A stretch of DNA of 13,108 nucleotides from an uncultured Ruminococcus sp. (lineage in GTDB: Bacteria > Bacillota > Clostridia > Oscillospirales > Ruminococcaceae): NCBI GenBank assembly GCA_946404705.1, contig CAMJES010000029.1, positions 1 to 13,108 of the forward strand, in the 5' to 3' direction. A program made the translations under genes and the position numbers. Below the pieces are notes generated by a model. It saw only the letters and a list, made by a program, of their open reading frames with translations. It made no database searches and was not told the origin of the DNA. Positions 1 through 7,536 of the stretch are shown one piece after another (position 1 is the first letter of the stretch; each line of letters starts with the position of its first letter).

Positions 1-48
1 CGACCACCGAGATCTACACTCTTTCCCTACACGACGCTCTTCCGATCT
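1..48 (+). other. Illumina sequencing adapter (non-genomic contamination)
   Basis: These 48 bases match, base for base from memory, the 3' part of the Illumina P5/TruSeq universal adapter, ending in the typical CTCTTCCGATCT at base 48. The first ten bases of the full adapter are missing. This is library DNA left untrimmed at the end of a contig. It adds the false C-terminal residues DRKSVV and a TAG stop (29..27) to the minus-strand flippase gene. It also produces a spurious reading frame ending in GRASCRERV, a translation often seen from this adapter in databases. Genomic sequence starts at about base 49. Confidence 0.97.
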
Positions 49-50
49 GA

Positions 51-1463
51 GTTAACGGGAGCTGTGAACTTTGTGACAGCAGACGCGATAATGCAGCTTG
101 ATGCGCTGTAAATGAACGGCACAAGCATAAAATACCTGAATGAAAAGCGTATGCCTGTCGATTTGCAAACGACAGCAATTCGGACGATATTGCTGTAAAT
201 ATTACTTGCGTAATAGGAGATAAGTACGCCTGCAAAACCATAAAAATGAACGAAAACAACAACGCATATTATCCGTATTACATATTCGCAGAGCGAGTTG
301 AAGGTGGAAAAATTCTGCTTTCCGAGTCCCTTTAAAATGCATTCGAGAACAATTTCAAGGTATATGAACGGTATGACGGGGAACATTTTTACAAGCGTTT
401 CTCCGACAAGAGAGTCTGAACTGCATATAACATCACCTATGCTTCTGCCAACACACAGGAACAGTCCGCCGATAAAAAAAGAGTATATAAACGAACTTGT
501 CAATGCTTTTGAAACAAGACTTTTTACACGCTCTTTGTTATGCGAAGAATTTGCTCTGGCTATCTCGGGCATAAGTACATTCGACAGCGCATTAAGTATC
601 ACCGACGGAAAGAACACGGTAGGGATTATCATTGCCTCAAACATACCGTATTCGCTCATAGCGCGGTCAGCGGATTCGTTGAATCTTACAAGTGCTATCG
701 GTACAAGCACATCATTTGCAGTTGAGAGAATCATCTGAACATAACCGCTTGCAAGTATGGGAAGAGAAAGCTTCAGATATTTTCGGAACGTGTCAAGCTT
801 GGGTTTTATGCACAGCACGACCGAAAAAACTTTCCGTTCCGAAATGTATTTTATAAGATAAAAAATAAAGCTGACAAATTCTCCGATAAGTATCGAAGCC
901 GCAATAAGAATATATATATCAAAGCCTTGGTCAATAAGGAAAATAACTGATATAAGCAGAAATATCCATTTTGCCGAAAACTCTATCATATCGCCAAGGC
1001 AGGGGATATTGACCTTGCGGACAGCGTTGAAATATCCCTTTATGCAGGAACCGACCGCCGCAAACGGAAGCGACAGCGCAATAATTCTTATCGGAGCGGA
1101 AAGGTCAATTTTTCCGCCCGAAAGCTCGGATATCTTTTCCGCAAAAATAAAAGATACTATCATAAAAAAGCAGGACAGTGCAAGAGAAAATCCGACAGAA
1201 TACCGCATTATCACCGTGTAATTGCGGTTCCCGAAGCCTGTTTCCTCCGAAACGAGCCTGCTTGTGGAAATGAAAATGTTTCCGTTAGCAAGCACCATTA
1301 TGAAGCCGAAAAGCGTGAAGATAAGCGTCATTATCCCGACCGAAGCCGTTCCGAGCTTGCTTGATATAAGCGAATTAAGAAAAATTCCAAGCCCTTGTAA
1401 TACAAGTGAAACAAATGTAAGCCGAAACGTGTCTTTTGCCATTTTATTTATATAAAATTTCAT
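51..1463 (-). CDS. SpoVB/MATE-type polysaccharide or lipid flippase, C-terminus truncated at contig edge
   Basis: This is an integral membrane protein of the MOP flippase superfamily, closest in feel to the SpoVB/MurJ/oligosaccharide-flippase branch, which moves undecaprenyl-linked or other lipid-linked precursors across the membrane. About 471 genuine residues are visible, with roughly a dozen hydrophobic helices spread from residue 15 to 463. The stretch at about 272-303 (EYGMFEAMIIPTVFFPS, then NALSNVLMPEIARA) resembles the conserved middle of SpoVB-like proteins. The start at 1463 has a GAGGG ribosome site on the minus strand (1475-1471) seven bases upstream, so it is preferred over the internal Met at residue 8. 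Family members are usually somewhat over 500 residues, so the last few dozen are missing. The apparent stop lies inside adapter sequence and is false. The gene is divergent from murD, which fits a cell-envelope role. The exact substrate cannot be told. No convincing promoter was found for this strand. Confidence 0.85.
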
Positions 1464-1522
1464 TCAGTTTCCCTCATTTCTTAGTTAAATCTATGAAAAT
1501 CAATGTAATTCTATGCAAAATC

Positions 1523-1551
1523 TTGATATTTTGAGAAAGAATGTATATAAT
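1523..1551 (+). promoter_or_regulatory. Sigma-A promoter for the murD gene set
   Basis: A TTGATA -35 box (1523-1528) and a perfect TATAAT -10 box (1546-1551) are separated by 17 bases. Transcription would start near 1558, leaving a leader of about 27 bases before the murD start. The promoter lies in the 121-bp gap between two divergent genes. No operator or riboswitch-like fold is evident in so short a leader. Confidence 0.8.
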
Positions 1552-1584
1552 ATAAGAGTATGAATATTTTTAGGAAAAGACGGT

Positions 1585-2982
1585 GTGAACATGACAAAAG
1601 CAGAAGCTTTTTTTGCTGATTTGAAGAATAAAAAAGTTGCTCTGATAGGTACAGGCGTAAGTCATCTTGAGCTTATCGAGCTTCTTTTGAAAAAAAATAT
1701 AAATATTACCGTGTGCGATAAAAAAACACGGGAGGAAATGGGCGAGCTTGCAGAAAAGCTTGAAAATTCGGGCGCAAAGCTCTCGCTCGGTGAAAATTAT
1801 CTCAATGAGATATATAACGCAGATGTTGTTTTCAGAACTCCGGGTATGTATTTCCATTCACCCGAGCTGCAAAAGGCAAGGGATATGGGAATTGCGGTAA
1901 CATCCGAAATGGAGGTTTTCTTTGACCTTTGCCCGTGCAGGATATACGGTATCACGGGAACGGACGGAAAAACCACAACCACTACTATTATTACAGAGAT
2001 GCTTGAAAGAAGCGGCAAAAAAGTTCATAAGGGCGGAAATATCGGCCGCGCGCTCCTCCCGATAATCGAGCAGATATCGCCCGATGATATTGCTGTTGTT
2101 GAGCTTTCAAGCTTCCAGCTTATCAGTATGAGAAAATCGCCCGATACGGCTGTTATTACGAATATCTATCCTGACCATTTGAACGTCCATAAATCAATGG
2201 ATGAATATATCGGAGCAAAGAAAAATCTTATTCTGCACCAAAACGCTTTTTCAAAAACGGTACTTAATCTTGATAATGCGGATACAAACGCGCTTTCCGA
2301 AGAGGTTCGCGGAAATCTGCTGAAATTCAGCAGACAGTCAAAACCGCAGCGCGGTTCATTCCTTGACGAAAACGGCTGGTTATGCTTTACCGATGGGAAG
2401 AACACAGAAAAGATCGTTCATAAGGACAGCATAAAGATCCCCGGACTTCACAATGTTGAAAATTATCTCGCCGCCATTGCAGCGGTCTACGGTGTTGTTC
2501 CTGCAGAAGCTATCCGTGAAACAGCGGAAAGCTTCGGCGGCGTTGAGCATAGGATAGAATTTGTCCGTGAGCTTGACGGGGTAAAATATTACAACGACAG
2601 CATTGCAACAAGTCCCGTAAGCGTGATTGCAGGTTTAAATGCATTCAGCAAAAAGCTTATCGTTATCGCGGGCGGTTCGGATAAAAAGCTTGATTACGGA
2701 ACGATGTCCGAGGCTATAAATAAAAAGGTCAAGGCGCTTATACTTCTTGGCGCAACTGCGGATAAGATAGAAGCCGCAGTTAGGGCATACAGCGGATATG
2801 ACGAAAACAACTGCCGAATCTATCGTGTTGATACAATGGAAGAAGCGGTCGCAAAGGCTCGAGAAATTGCGGTAAACGGTGATATCATAACGCTTTCGCC
2901 TGCAAGCGCAAGCTTTGACCATTACAAAAATTTTGAAGAGCGCGGAAAGCATTATAAAGGTATAGTTAACGCTCTCGTATAA
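1585..2982 (+). CDS. murD: UDP-N-acetylmuramoyl-L-alanine--D-glutamate ligase
   Basis: MurD is a cytoplasmic Mur ligase that uses ATP to add D-glutamate to UDP-MurNAc-L-Ala in peptidoglycan synthesis. The 465-residue length is normal. Visible in order are an N-terminal Rossmann-like domain (KKVALIGTGVS, about 17-26), the ATP-binding P-loop GTDGKTT (125-131, Lys129), VELSSFQL (172-179), NIYPDHLNVH (193-202), a likely carbamylated lysine in GAKK (about 212), EHRIEFV (321-327), GGSDK (363-367) and the C-terminal SPASASFD (438-445). The SSFQL and SPASASFD signatures favour MurD over MurC, MurE or MurF. The start could be GTG at 1585 or ATG at 1591. The AGGAAA site (1572-1577) lies 7 bases before the GTG and 13 before the ATG, so GTG is slightly preferred. 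Here murD stands outside a dcw cluster, first in a set with two peptidases. Confidence 0.96.
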   Translation: MNMTKAEAFFADLKNKKVALIGTGVSHLELIELLLKKNINITVCDKKTREEMGELAEKLENSGAKLSLGENYLNEIYNADVVFRTPGMYFHSPELQKARDMGIAVTSEMEVFFDLCPCRIYGITGTDGKTTTTTIITEMLERSGKKVHKGGNIGRALLPIIEQISPDDIAVVELSSFQLISMRKSPDTAVITNIYPDHLNVHKSMDEYIGAKKNLILHQNAFSKTVLNLDNADTNALSEEVRGNLLKFSRQSKPQRGSFLDENGWLCFTDGKNTEKIVHKDSIKIPGLHNVENYLAAIAAVYGVVPAEAIRETAESFGGVEHRIEFVRELDGVKYYNDSIATSPVSVIAGLNAFSKKLIVIAGGSDKKLDYGTMSEAINKKVKALILLGATADKIEAAVRAYSGYDENNCRIYRVDTMEEAVAKAREIAVNGDIITLSPASASFDHYKNFEERGKHYKGIVNALV

Positions 2983-2999
2983 TTTTAAAGGAAGTAAAT

Positions 3000-4019
3000 A
3001 TGGATCTTAAAGAAACAATAAAAAAGCTTGCCGATTGCAGCGGAGTTTCGGGCGATGAAGACTGCGCAGCGGAGCTTGCACTCGGATATCTTAAAGAGTT
3101 TACGGACGATTATTTTATTAAAAACAAGTGCGTTTTCGGCAATTTCGGCAAGCGTGAAAAAGGAAAGCCGCATATTCTGCTTGACGCACATATTGACCAA
3201 ATAGGTTTTGTCGTAACATTTATCACAGATGACGGTTTTCTTAAAATTGCAAACTGCGGCGGAATAGACAGACGGCTTTTGCTTGCACAGCAGGTAAAAA
3301 TTCTCGGCAGAAGAGAGATATGCGGTGTGATTTGTTCGATACCACCGCATCTTGAAAAAAAAGACGATGAAAGCAAGGTTCCCGAGTATTCCGATATCTG
3401 CATTGATATCGGTATGACAAAGGCGGAAGCGGAAAAGGTCGTTTCTGTTGGTGATAAAGTCGTATTTTTGCAAAAATGTGAGGATATGCTTGGTGACAGG
3501 ATATCGGGGGCAGCTTTGGACGACCGATGCGGAGTTGCCTGCCTGCTTCGTGCAGCTGAATTGCTCAAAGATGAAACGCTCGGCTGTTCATATACAGTAA
3601 TGTTCTCCTCGCAGGAAGAGGTAGGCGAGAGGGGAGCAAAAATCGGCGTTTACGATGTTGACCCCGATATTGCGATAGCTGTTGATGTAAGCTTCGCCCT
3701 CACTTCGGACGATTCCGAGCTAAAATGCGGCAAAATGGGAAAGGGAGCAATGATAGGCTTTGCACCCACGCTTGACCGTGAGCTTTCAAACGAAATGAAA
3801 GAGCTTGCATCTAAGAATGATATCCCATATCAGATCGAAGTTATGAACGATGAAACAGGAACCAATGCCGACAGATTTTCCGTTAATGCAGGCGGTGTAA
3901 AGGCTGTTACATTGTCAATACCGCTTAAATATATGCATACTCCGGTTGAGGTTATTTCCGTTTCGGATGTTGAAAATACAGCGAAGCTTATCGCTGCATA
4001 TATTAAGGAGGTGCGCTGA
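3000..4019 (+). CDS. M42 family metallopeptidase (TET/glutamyl aminopeptidase-like), copy 1
   Basis: M42 enzymes are cytoplasmic, di-metal (Zn or Co) aminopeptidases that often assemble into tetrahedral dodecamers and trim short peptides. The expected metal and catalytic residues are visible: His64 in DAHID, the Asp pair 174-175 in ALDDR, the EE pair 206-207 in QEEVGERGA (general base plus ligand), Asp229 in AVDVS and His313 in YMHTP. The total of 339 residues is typical. An AAAGGAAG ribosome site (2987-2994) supports the ATG at 3000, 17 bp after murD. The gene is followed without a gap by a second M42 gene, so both are probably co-transcribed. Members are sometimes labelled endoglucanase (CelM), but peptidase activity is the sounder call. 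Substrate preference is unknown. Confidence 0.92.
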   Translation: MDLKETIKKLADCSGVSGDEDCAAELALGYLKEFTDDYFIKNKCVFGNFGKREKGKPHILLDAHIDQIGFVVTFITDDGFLKIANCGGIDRRLLLAQQVKILGRREICGVICSIPPHLEKKDDESKVPEYSDICIDIGMTKAEAEKVVSVGDKVVFLQKCEDMLGDRISGAALDDRCGVACLLRAAELLKDETLGCSYTVMFSSQEEVGERGAKIGVYDVDPDIAIAVDVSFALTSDDSELKCGKMGKGAMIGFAPTLDRELSNEMKELASKNDIPYQIEVMNDETGTNADRFSVNAGGVKAVTLSIPLKYMHTPVEVISVSDVENTAKLIAAYIKEVR

Positions 4020-4020
4020 A

Positions 4021-5040
4021 ATGGAGTTTGCTTCACTTTTAAAAGAGCTGTGCGCCTTGAACGGCACTTCCGGCGATGAGAAAAATGTCCGTGAATTTAT
4101 CATTGAAAAAATCAAGGATCGCTGCGAGTATAAGGTGGATAATCTCGGAAATATCATTGCTTTCAAAAAGGGGGTTAAGACCCCGAAAAACAAGCTTATG
4201 ATATCGGCACACATGGACGAGGTCGGAATGATAATCACTTCGATAAAATCGGACGGAACTCTGACATTTTCTCCCGTTGGCGGCATTGACGCAAGAGTTG
4301 TCATAGGCAGAAATGTAAAAATAGGTGATATTCACGGCGTTATCGGTTCAAAGGCTGTCCATAACCTTACTTCCGCCGAAAAAAACAAGGCTGCTGAGTT
4401 TTCGGGGCTTTATATTGATATCGGCGCAGAAAGCAGGGAAGAAGCAGAAAAACTGGTTTCCCTTGGAGATTACGCATATTTTGCTTCGGAAACTTTGACT
4501 CTCGGTGATGATATGCTTTGCTCGAAAGCGATTGATGACCGCTTCGGCTGTGCTGTGATGATAATGCTTATCAACAGCGAACTTGAGTATGATGTTACGT
4601 TTACCTTTGTAGTTCAGGAAGAGGTCGGATTAAGAGGTGCAAGGGCAGCTGCCTTTACAGTTGAACCCGACTTTGCATTGGTTTTAGAAGCTACTACGGC
4701 TGCCGATATTCCGTTGGCGAGCGGCGCAGAACGCTGCTGCGAGCTTGGAAAAGGCCCGGTTGTTTCATATATGGATCGTTCAACGATATATGACCGTGAG
4801 CTTTTTGATATTTCAAAGCAGCTTGCTGCCGAAAACAATATCCCGTGGCAGACAAAGACGATGATCGCAGGAGGAAACGACAGCGGTGCTATCCATATCA
4901 CCAAAGGCGGCGTTAGAACGCTTGCAATCTCGATTCCATGCCGTTATCTTCATTCGCCTGCAAGTGCGGCAAGACTTTCCGATATGGAAAACTCGCTTAA
5001 ACTCACAAAGCTTATGATAAAAAAGGTGTGCGAACTTTGA
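4021..5040 (+). CDS. M42 family metallopeptidase, copy 2 (FrvX/CelM-like)
   Basis: This is a second di-metal M42 aminopeptidase, also 339 residues, aligning with copy 1 over its whole length at very roughly 30% identity by eye. Active-site residues are His64 in SAHMDEVG, the Asp pair 172-173 in AIDDR, the EE pair 200-201 in QEEVGLRGA, Glu223 in LEATTAAD and His311 in YLHSP. Glu replaces the Asp used by copy 1 at the second-metal ligand position, an exchange accepted in the family. An open frame extends upstream to 3946, but the ATG at 4021 is chosen: it has an excellent AAGGAGGTG site (4005-4013) spaced 7 bases away and begins one base after the stop of copy 1, whereas earlier starts would overlap that gene. 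The pair may form mixed TET particles, which is inference only. Confidence 0.93.
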   Translation: MEFASLLKELCALNGTSGDEKNVREFIIEKIKDRCEYKVDNLGNIIAFKKGVKTPKNKLMISAHMDEVGMIITSIKSDGTLTFSPVGGIDARVVIGRNVKIGDIHGVIGSKAVHNLTSAEKNKAAEFSGLYIDIGAESREEAEKLVSLGDYAYFASETLTLGDDMLCSKAIDDRFGCAVMIMLINSELEYDVTFTFVVQEEVGLRGARAAAFTVEPDFALVLEATTAADIPLASGAERCCELGKGPVVSYMDRSTIYDRELFDISKQLAAENNIPWQTKTMIAGGNDSGAIHITKGGVRTLAISIPCRYLHSPASAARLSDMENSLKLTKLMIKKVCEL

Positions 5041-5750
5041 TAAAGCAGATACACCGCACCGATGTTAAGCTTTCCGAAAGCTATTACGGCTACAAAATAC
5101 GTTCCTATCTGAATGCATACGGCACGGAATATGATTTCTGCAGGCTGTTTGCGAATGAAAACGGCGGCGTTATCCTTGTTTATAACAGCACAATGGTAGC
5201 AGACGGAAGTTTTGATGAAAGCGAGCTTGATGGATTTATACAGATGTTAAAGCCGATAACGATTGAAGTTCCCGATTATATTTCATTAGAACTTGACGAA
5301 CAGTATTCGCGCACAGAACGGACGCTGTTTAAAGCACCCGATGATATATGCTGCGGCGAAGAATTTGATGTAAAGCATAACACCTTTATAGCAGACTGCT
5401 TTCCGATGCTTTCGGAATCGTTCGGAATCGCAGAATTTGATGAGTGGTATGTGGATATCTGTCACAGGATCCGACATGGCGTTTCCGATATTTATCTCTA
5501 TAAAACAACGACCGTTACAAAGGCATTCGATATAAACGGTTTTGTATTTCTATCGCATATCGCAACGGCAAAATCCGACAGAGGACAGGGAACAGCAGGG
5601 AAACTTCTGAAACGGCTTTGTGAAAGCTTAAAAAAAGACTGCAAAGATGTATACCTTTACAGTAAGGAAGAAAGATATACATTCTATCTGTCACTTGGAT
5701 TTGAAAAGGTTTTGACTGATACAGTTTATGAAAAGAAAATTTTGAATTGA
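5037..5750 (+). CDS. GNAT family N-acetyltransferase
   Basis: The C-terminal part is a GNAT acetyl-CoA-dependent acyltransferase domain. The acetyl-CoA pyrophosphate-binding motif A is visible as RGQGTAG (182-188, preceded by the strand FLSHIATAKS), and YLSLGFEKV (217-225) is the usual terminal motif. The first 110 or so of the 237 residues are not a recognised domain and may be a degenerate second GNAT half. The acceptor is unknown. The chosen start is TTG at 5037, overlapping the upstream TGA stop by three bases, because AGGTG (5024-5028) lies 8 bases before it. A GTG at 5028 would give three more residues but has its Shine-Dalgarno bases almost touching the start. The overlap suggests translational coupling with the M42 gene. 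The start is uncertain; the family call is firm. Confidence 0.8.
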   Translation: MIKQIHRTDVKLSESYYGYKIRSYLNAYGTEYDFCRLFANENGGVILVYNSTMVADGSFDESELDGFIQMLKPITIEVPDYISLELDEQYSRTERTLFKAPDDICCGEEFDVKHNTFIADCFPMLSESFGIAEFDEWYVDICHRIRHGVSDIYLYKTTTVTKAFDINGFVFLSHIATAKSDRGQGTAGKLLKRLCESLKKDCKDVYLYSKEERYTFYLSLGFEKVLTDTVYEKKILN

Positions 5751-5768
5751 TGAGAGGTATATTTTACT

Positions 5769-7067
5769 ATGGCAGAAATATTTGATCCCAAGCCTGCTGT
5801 TTTGAAAGGCTTTGAGTTTGAAGAAAGAATACTCAAGCTTGCGGAAAAAGCGGAAGCCGACTGCAGCGAAGCATTTGCGCTTGCAGAGAAGATCTCGCGC
5901 AAAAACAGCGAAAAGGTTCTCCACGCTTTTATTAACAACAAAGTAAGCTCCGCCTGCCTTGTCGGAACGACCGGATATGGTTATGACGATGTAGGCAGAG
6001 ATACGCTCGACAAGGTTTATGCAGAGGTTTTCGGGGCAGAAGACGCGCTTGTACGCCATTCTTTTGTTTCGGGAACTCATGCGCTGACGGTTGCTCTTTT
6101 CGGTGTACTCAGAACGGGTGACAAACTTGTGAGCTTGACAGGCAAGCCTTATGATACGCTTGAAGAAGTTATCGGAATCAGAGGAAGCGGCAATGGGTCG
6201 CTTAAAGATTTCGGTGTTTCTTATGATCAGGTGGATTTTCTTCCGGATGGAAAGCCTGATCTTGCCGATATTTTCAAGAAGGTCAAGGACGCAAAGGTAG
6301 CGTACATACAGCGCTCCAGAGGTTACGCGCTTCGTCCTACGCTTACAATTGATGATATTGCCGAGATCGTAAAAAGTGTAAAAAATGCTAACCCGAATGC
6401 AATTATTATGGTCGATAACTGCTACGGTGAGTTCGTTGAGGAGGCTGAGCCGCTTTCGGTGGGCGCTGACCTTATTATCGGTTCGCTTATAAAAAACCCC
6501 GGTGCGGGAATTGCAGAAACAGGCGGATATATTGCAGGAAAAAAGAAGCTTGTCGAACTTTGTTCATACAGAATGACCTGCGTAGGAATGGGAAAAGAAG
6601 TCGGCTGTACTCTGAATCAGAACAAGCCGATGTATCAGGGGCTATTAATGGCTCCCGAGGTGGTCTGCAATGCTGTAAAGACAGCTATCTTTACAGGCAA
6701 GATAATGACAATGCTTGGTTTTGAGTGCCTTCCTGCACAGGGCAGTAAGAGGGGAGATATCATTACGACCGTTCTTATGAAGAATTCGGAGAATCTTATT
6801 GCTTTTTGTCAGGGCATTCAGAAGGGTTCGCCTATCGACAGCTATGTAACGCCCGAGCCGTGGGATATGCCCGGCTATGATTCTCAGGTTATCATGGCTG
6901 CAGGAGCGTTCAATATGGGTGCGTCCATCGAGCTTTCGGCAGACGCTCCGCTTCGTGAACCCTTTGCGGCTTATGTTCAGGGCGGACTGACTTTCCCGAT
7001 AGCAAGACTCGGTATTCTCACAGCTATTCAAGAAATGTATGACAAGCATTGTATAAGAATAATCTAA
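5769..7067 (+). CDS. PLP-dependent methionine gamma-lyase family protein (YnbB / 'aluminium resistance' family)
   Basis: This is a fold-type I PLP enzyme of 432 residues, resembling Bacillus YnbB and proteins labelled aluminium resistance or methionine gamma-lyase family. Visible features are VGTTGYGYDDVGRDTL (65-80), a cofactor phosphate-binding turn SGTHA (101-105), Asp216 in MVDNCYGEF for the pyridine nitrogen, and the Schiff-base lysine Lys242 in GSLIKNPGAGI. The likely reaction class is carbon-sulfur lyase or a related elimination on an amino acid, but the true substrate of this family is poorly known. A GAGAGG site (5752-5757) precedes the ATG. The gene follows the acetyltransferase by 18 bp and is last before a terminator, so it closes the murD-led set. 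A role in recycling sulfur amino acids released by the upstream peptidases is possible but inferred. Confidence 0.88.
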   Translation: MAEIFDPKPAVLKGFEFEERILKLAEKAEADCSEAFALAEKISRKNSEKVLHAFINNKVSSACLVGTTGYGYDDVGRDTLDKVYAEVFGAEDALVRHSFVSGTHALTVALFGVLRTGDKLVSLTGKPYDTLEEVIGIRGSGNGSLKDFGVSYDQVDFLPDGKPDLADIFKKVKDAKVAYIQRSRGYALRPTLTIDDIAEIVKSVKNANPNAIIMVDNCYGEFVEEAEPLSVGADLIIGSLIKNPGAGIAETGGYIAGKKKLVELCSYRMTCVGMGKEVGCTLNQNKPMYQGLLMAPEVVCNAVKTAIFTGKIMTMLGFECLPAQGSKRGDIITTVLMKNSENLIAFCQGIQKGSPIDSYVTPEPWDMPGYDSQVIMAAGAFNMGASIELSADAPLREPFAAYVQGGLTFPIARLGILTAIQEMYDKHCIRII

Positions 7068-7077
7068 TATTATTACA

Positions 7078-7115
7078 TCGGGGTTTGTATAATACAGACT
7101 CCGAATTTTATTTCT
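7078..7115 (+). terminator. Rho-independent terminator ending the murD-to-YnbB gene set
   Basis: The segment 7078-7104 folds into a 12-bp hairpin with two G-T wobbles and a three-base TAA loop (stem arms TCGGGGTTTGTA and TACAGACTCCGA). It is followed by the T-rich run ATTTTATTTCT at 7105-7115. It sits 11 bp after the stop of the PLP enzyme gene and ahead of the gatC promoter. The T-tract is interrupted, so efficiency may be partial. Confidence 0.8.
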
Positions 7116-7144
7116 TAAAATATCGAAATTTTTTGCAATTTGTC

Positions 7145-7173
7145 TTGCAATAAGAGTAAAAATATGCTATAAT
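7145..7173 (+). promoter_or_regulatory. Extended -10 sigma-A promoter for gatCAB-aspS
   Basis: TTGCAA (7145-7150) and a perfect TATAAT (7168-7173) are separated by 17 bases, with a TGC extension directly before the -10 box (7165-7167). Transcription would begin near 7180, giving a leader of about 36 bases. An AT-rich stretch upstream (7105-7140) could act as an UP element. The strength of the match fits a housekeeping translation operon. Confidence 0.85.
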
Positions 7174-7215
7174 ATATTCTGTATTTATGATTCTGATAGA
7201 AATGAGGTAGTTTTT

Positions 7216-7494
7216 ATGGATTTGGATATGGTCAGATACCTGTCACAGCTCGGACGACTCAGCTTCACCGATGAGGAGCTTGAAAAAATGGCAGAAGATA
7301 TGACTGGAATTATCGAAATAATGGACACTATTAAGGAAATTGACGTTACTTATGAACCCATTAAGGATAATCACAACGTTTATCTCAACGATTTGCGCAA
7401 GGACATCTCGGCAGATTCTTACCCGACAGCTCAGATCCTGCAGAATGCAGTTAATTCGGAGGACGCTTTTGTTGTTCCTAAGGTTGTCGAATAA
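7216..7494 (+). CDS. gatC: Asp-tRNA(Asn)/Glu-tRNA(Gln) amidotransferase subunit C
   Basis: GatC is the small subunit that wraps around GatA and holds it to GatB in the tRNA-dependent amidotransferase. The 92 residues show the family pattern: an N-terminal helix VRYLSQLGRLSFTDEELEKM (6-25), a second helix ending in DTIKEIDV, then the extended DDLRKDI-like segment (here NDLRKDI) and a C-terminal stretch ending in FVVPKVVE. A GAGGT ribosome site (7204-7208) lies seven bases before the ATG. It is the first gene of the operon, with gatA 42 bp downstream. The gap between gatC and gatA holds only the gatA ribosome site. Confidence 0.95.
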   Translation: MDLDMVRYLSQLGRLSFTDEELEKMAEDMTGIIEIMDTIKEIDVTYEPIKDNHNVYLNDLRKDISADSYPTAQILQNAVNSEDAFVVPKVVE

Positions 7495-7536
7495 TACTAT
7501 TATAAATGTATTCTGAAAATGAAAGGATGTCAATAA

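Noticed and set aside
27..50. Apparent natural C-terminus and stop of the flippase
   Set aside because: The stop and the last six residues come from adapter sequence; the gene is truncated at about base 51.
14..262. Minus-strand 82-residue frame ending in GRASCRERV
   Set aside because: Its C-terminus is translated adapter and the rest is a shadow of the flippase gene in another frame.
1490..1518. Minus-strand promoter for the flippase (TTGCAT-17-CATAGA)
   Set aside because: The -10 box matches the consensus at only three of six positions; not strong enough to annotate.
3946..4020. Longer 364-residue form of the second M42 peptidase
   Set aside because: It would overlap the first M42 gene by 74 bases. 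The perfect ribosome site before ATG 4021 and the family alignment support the shorter form.
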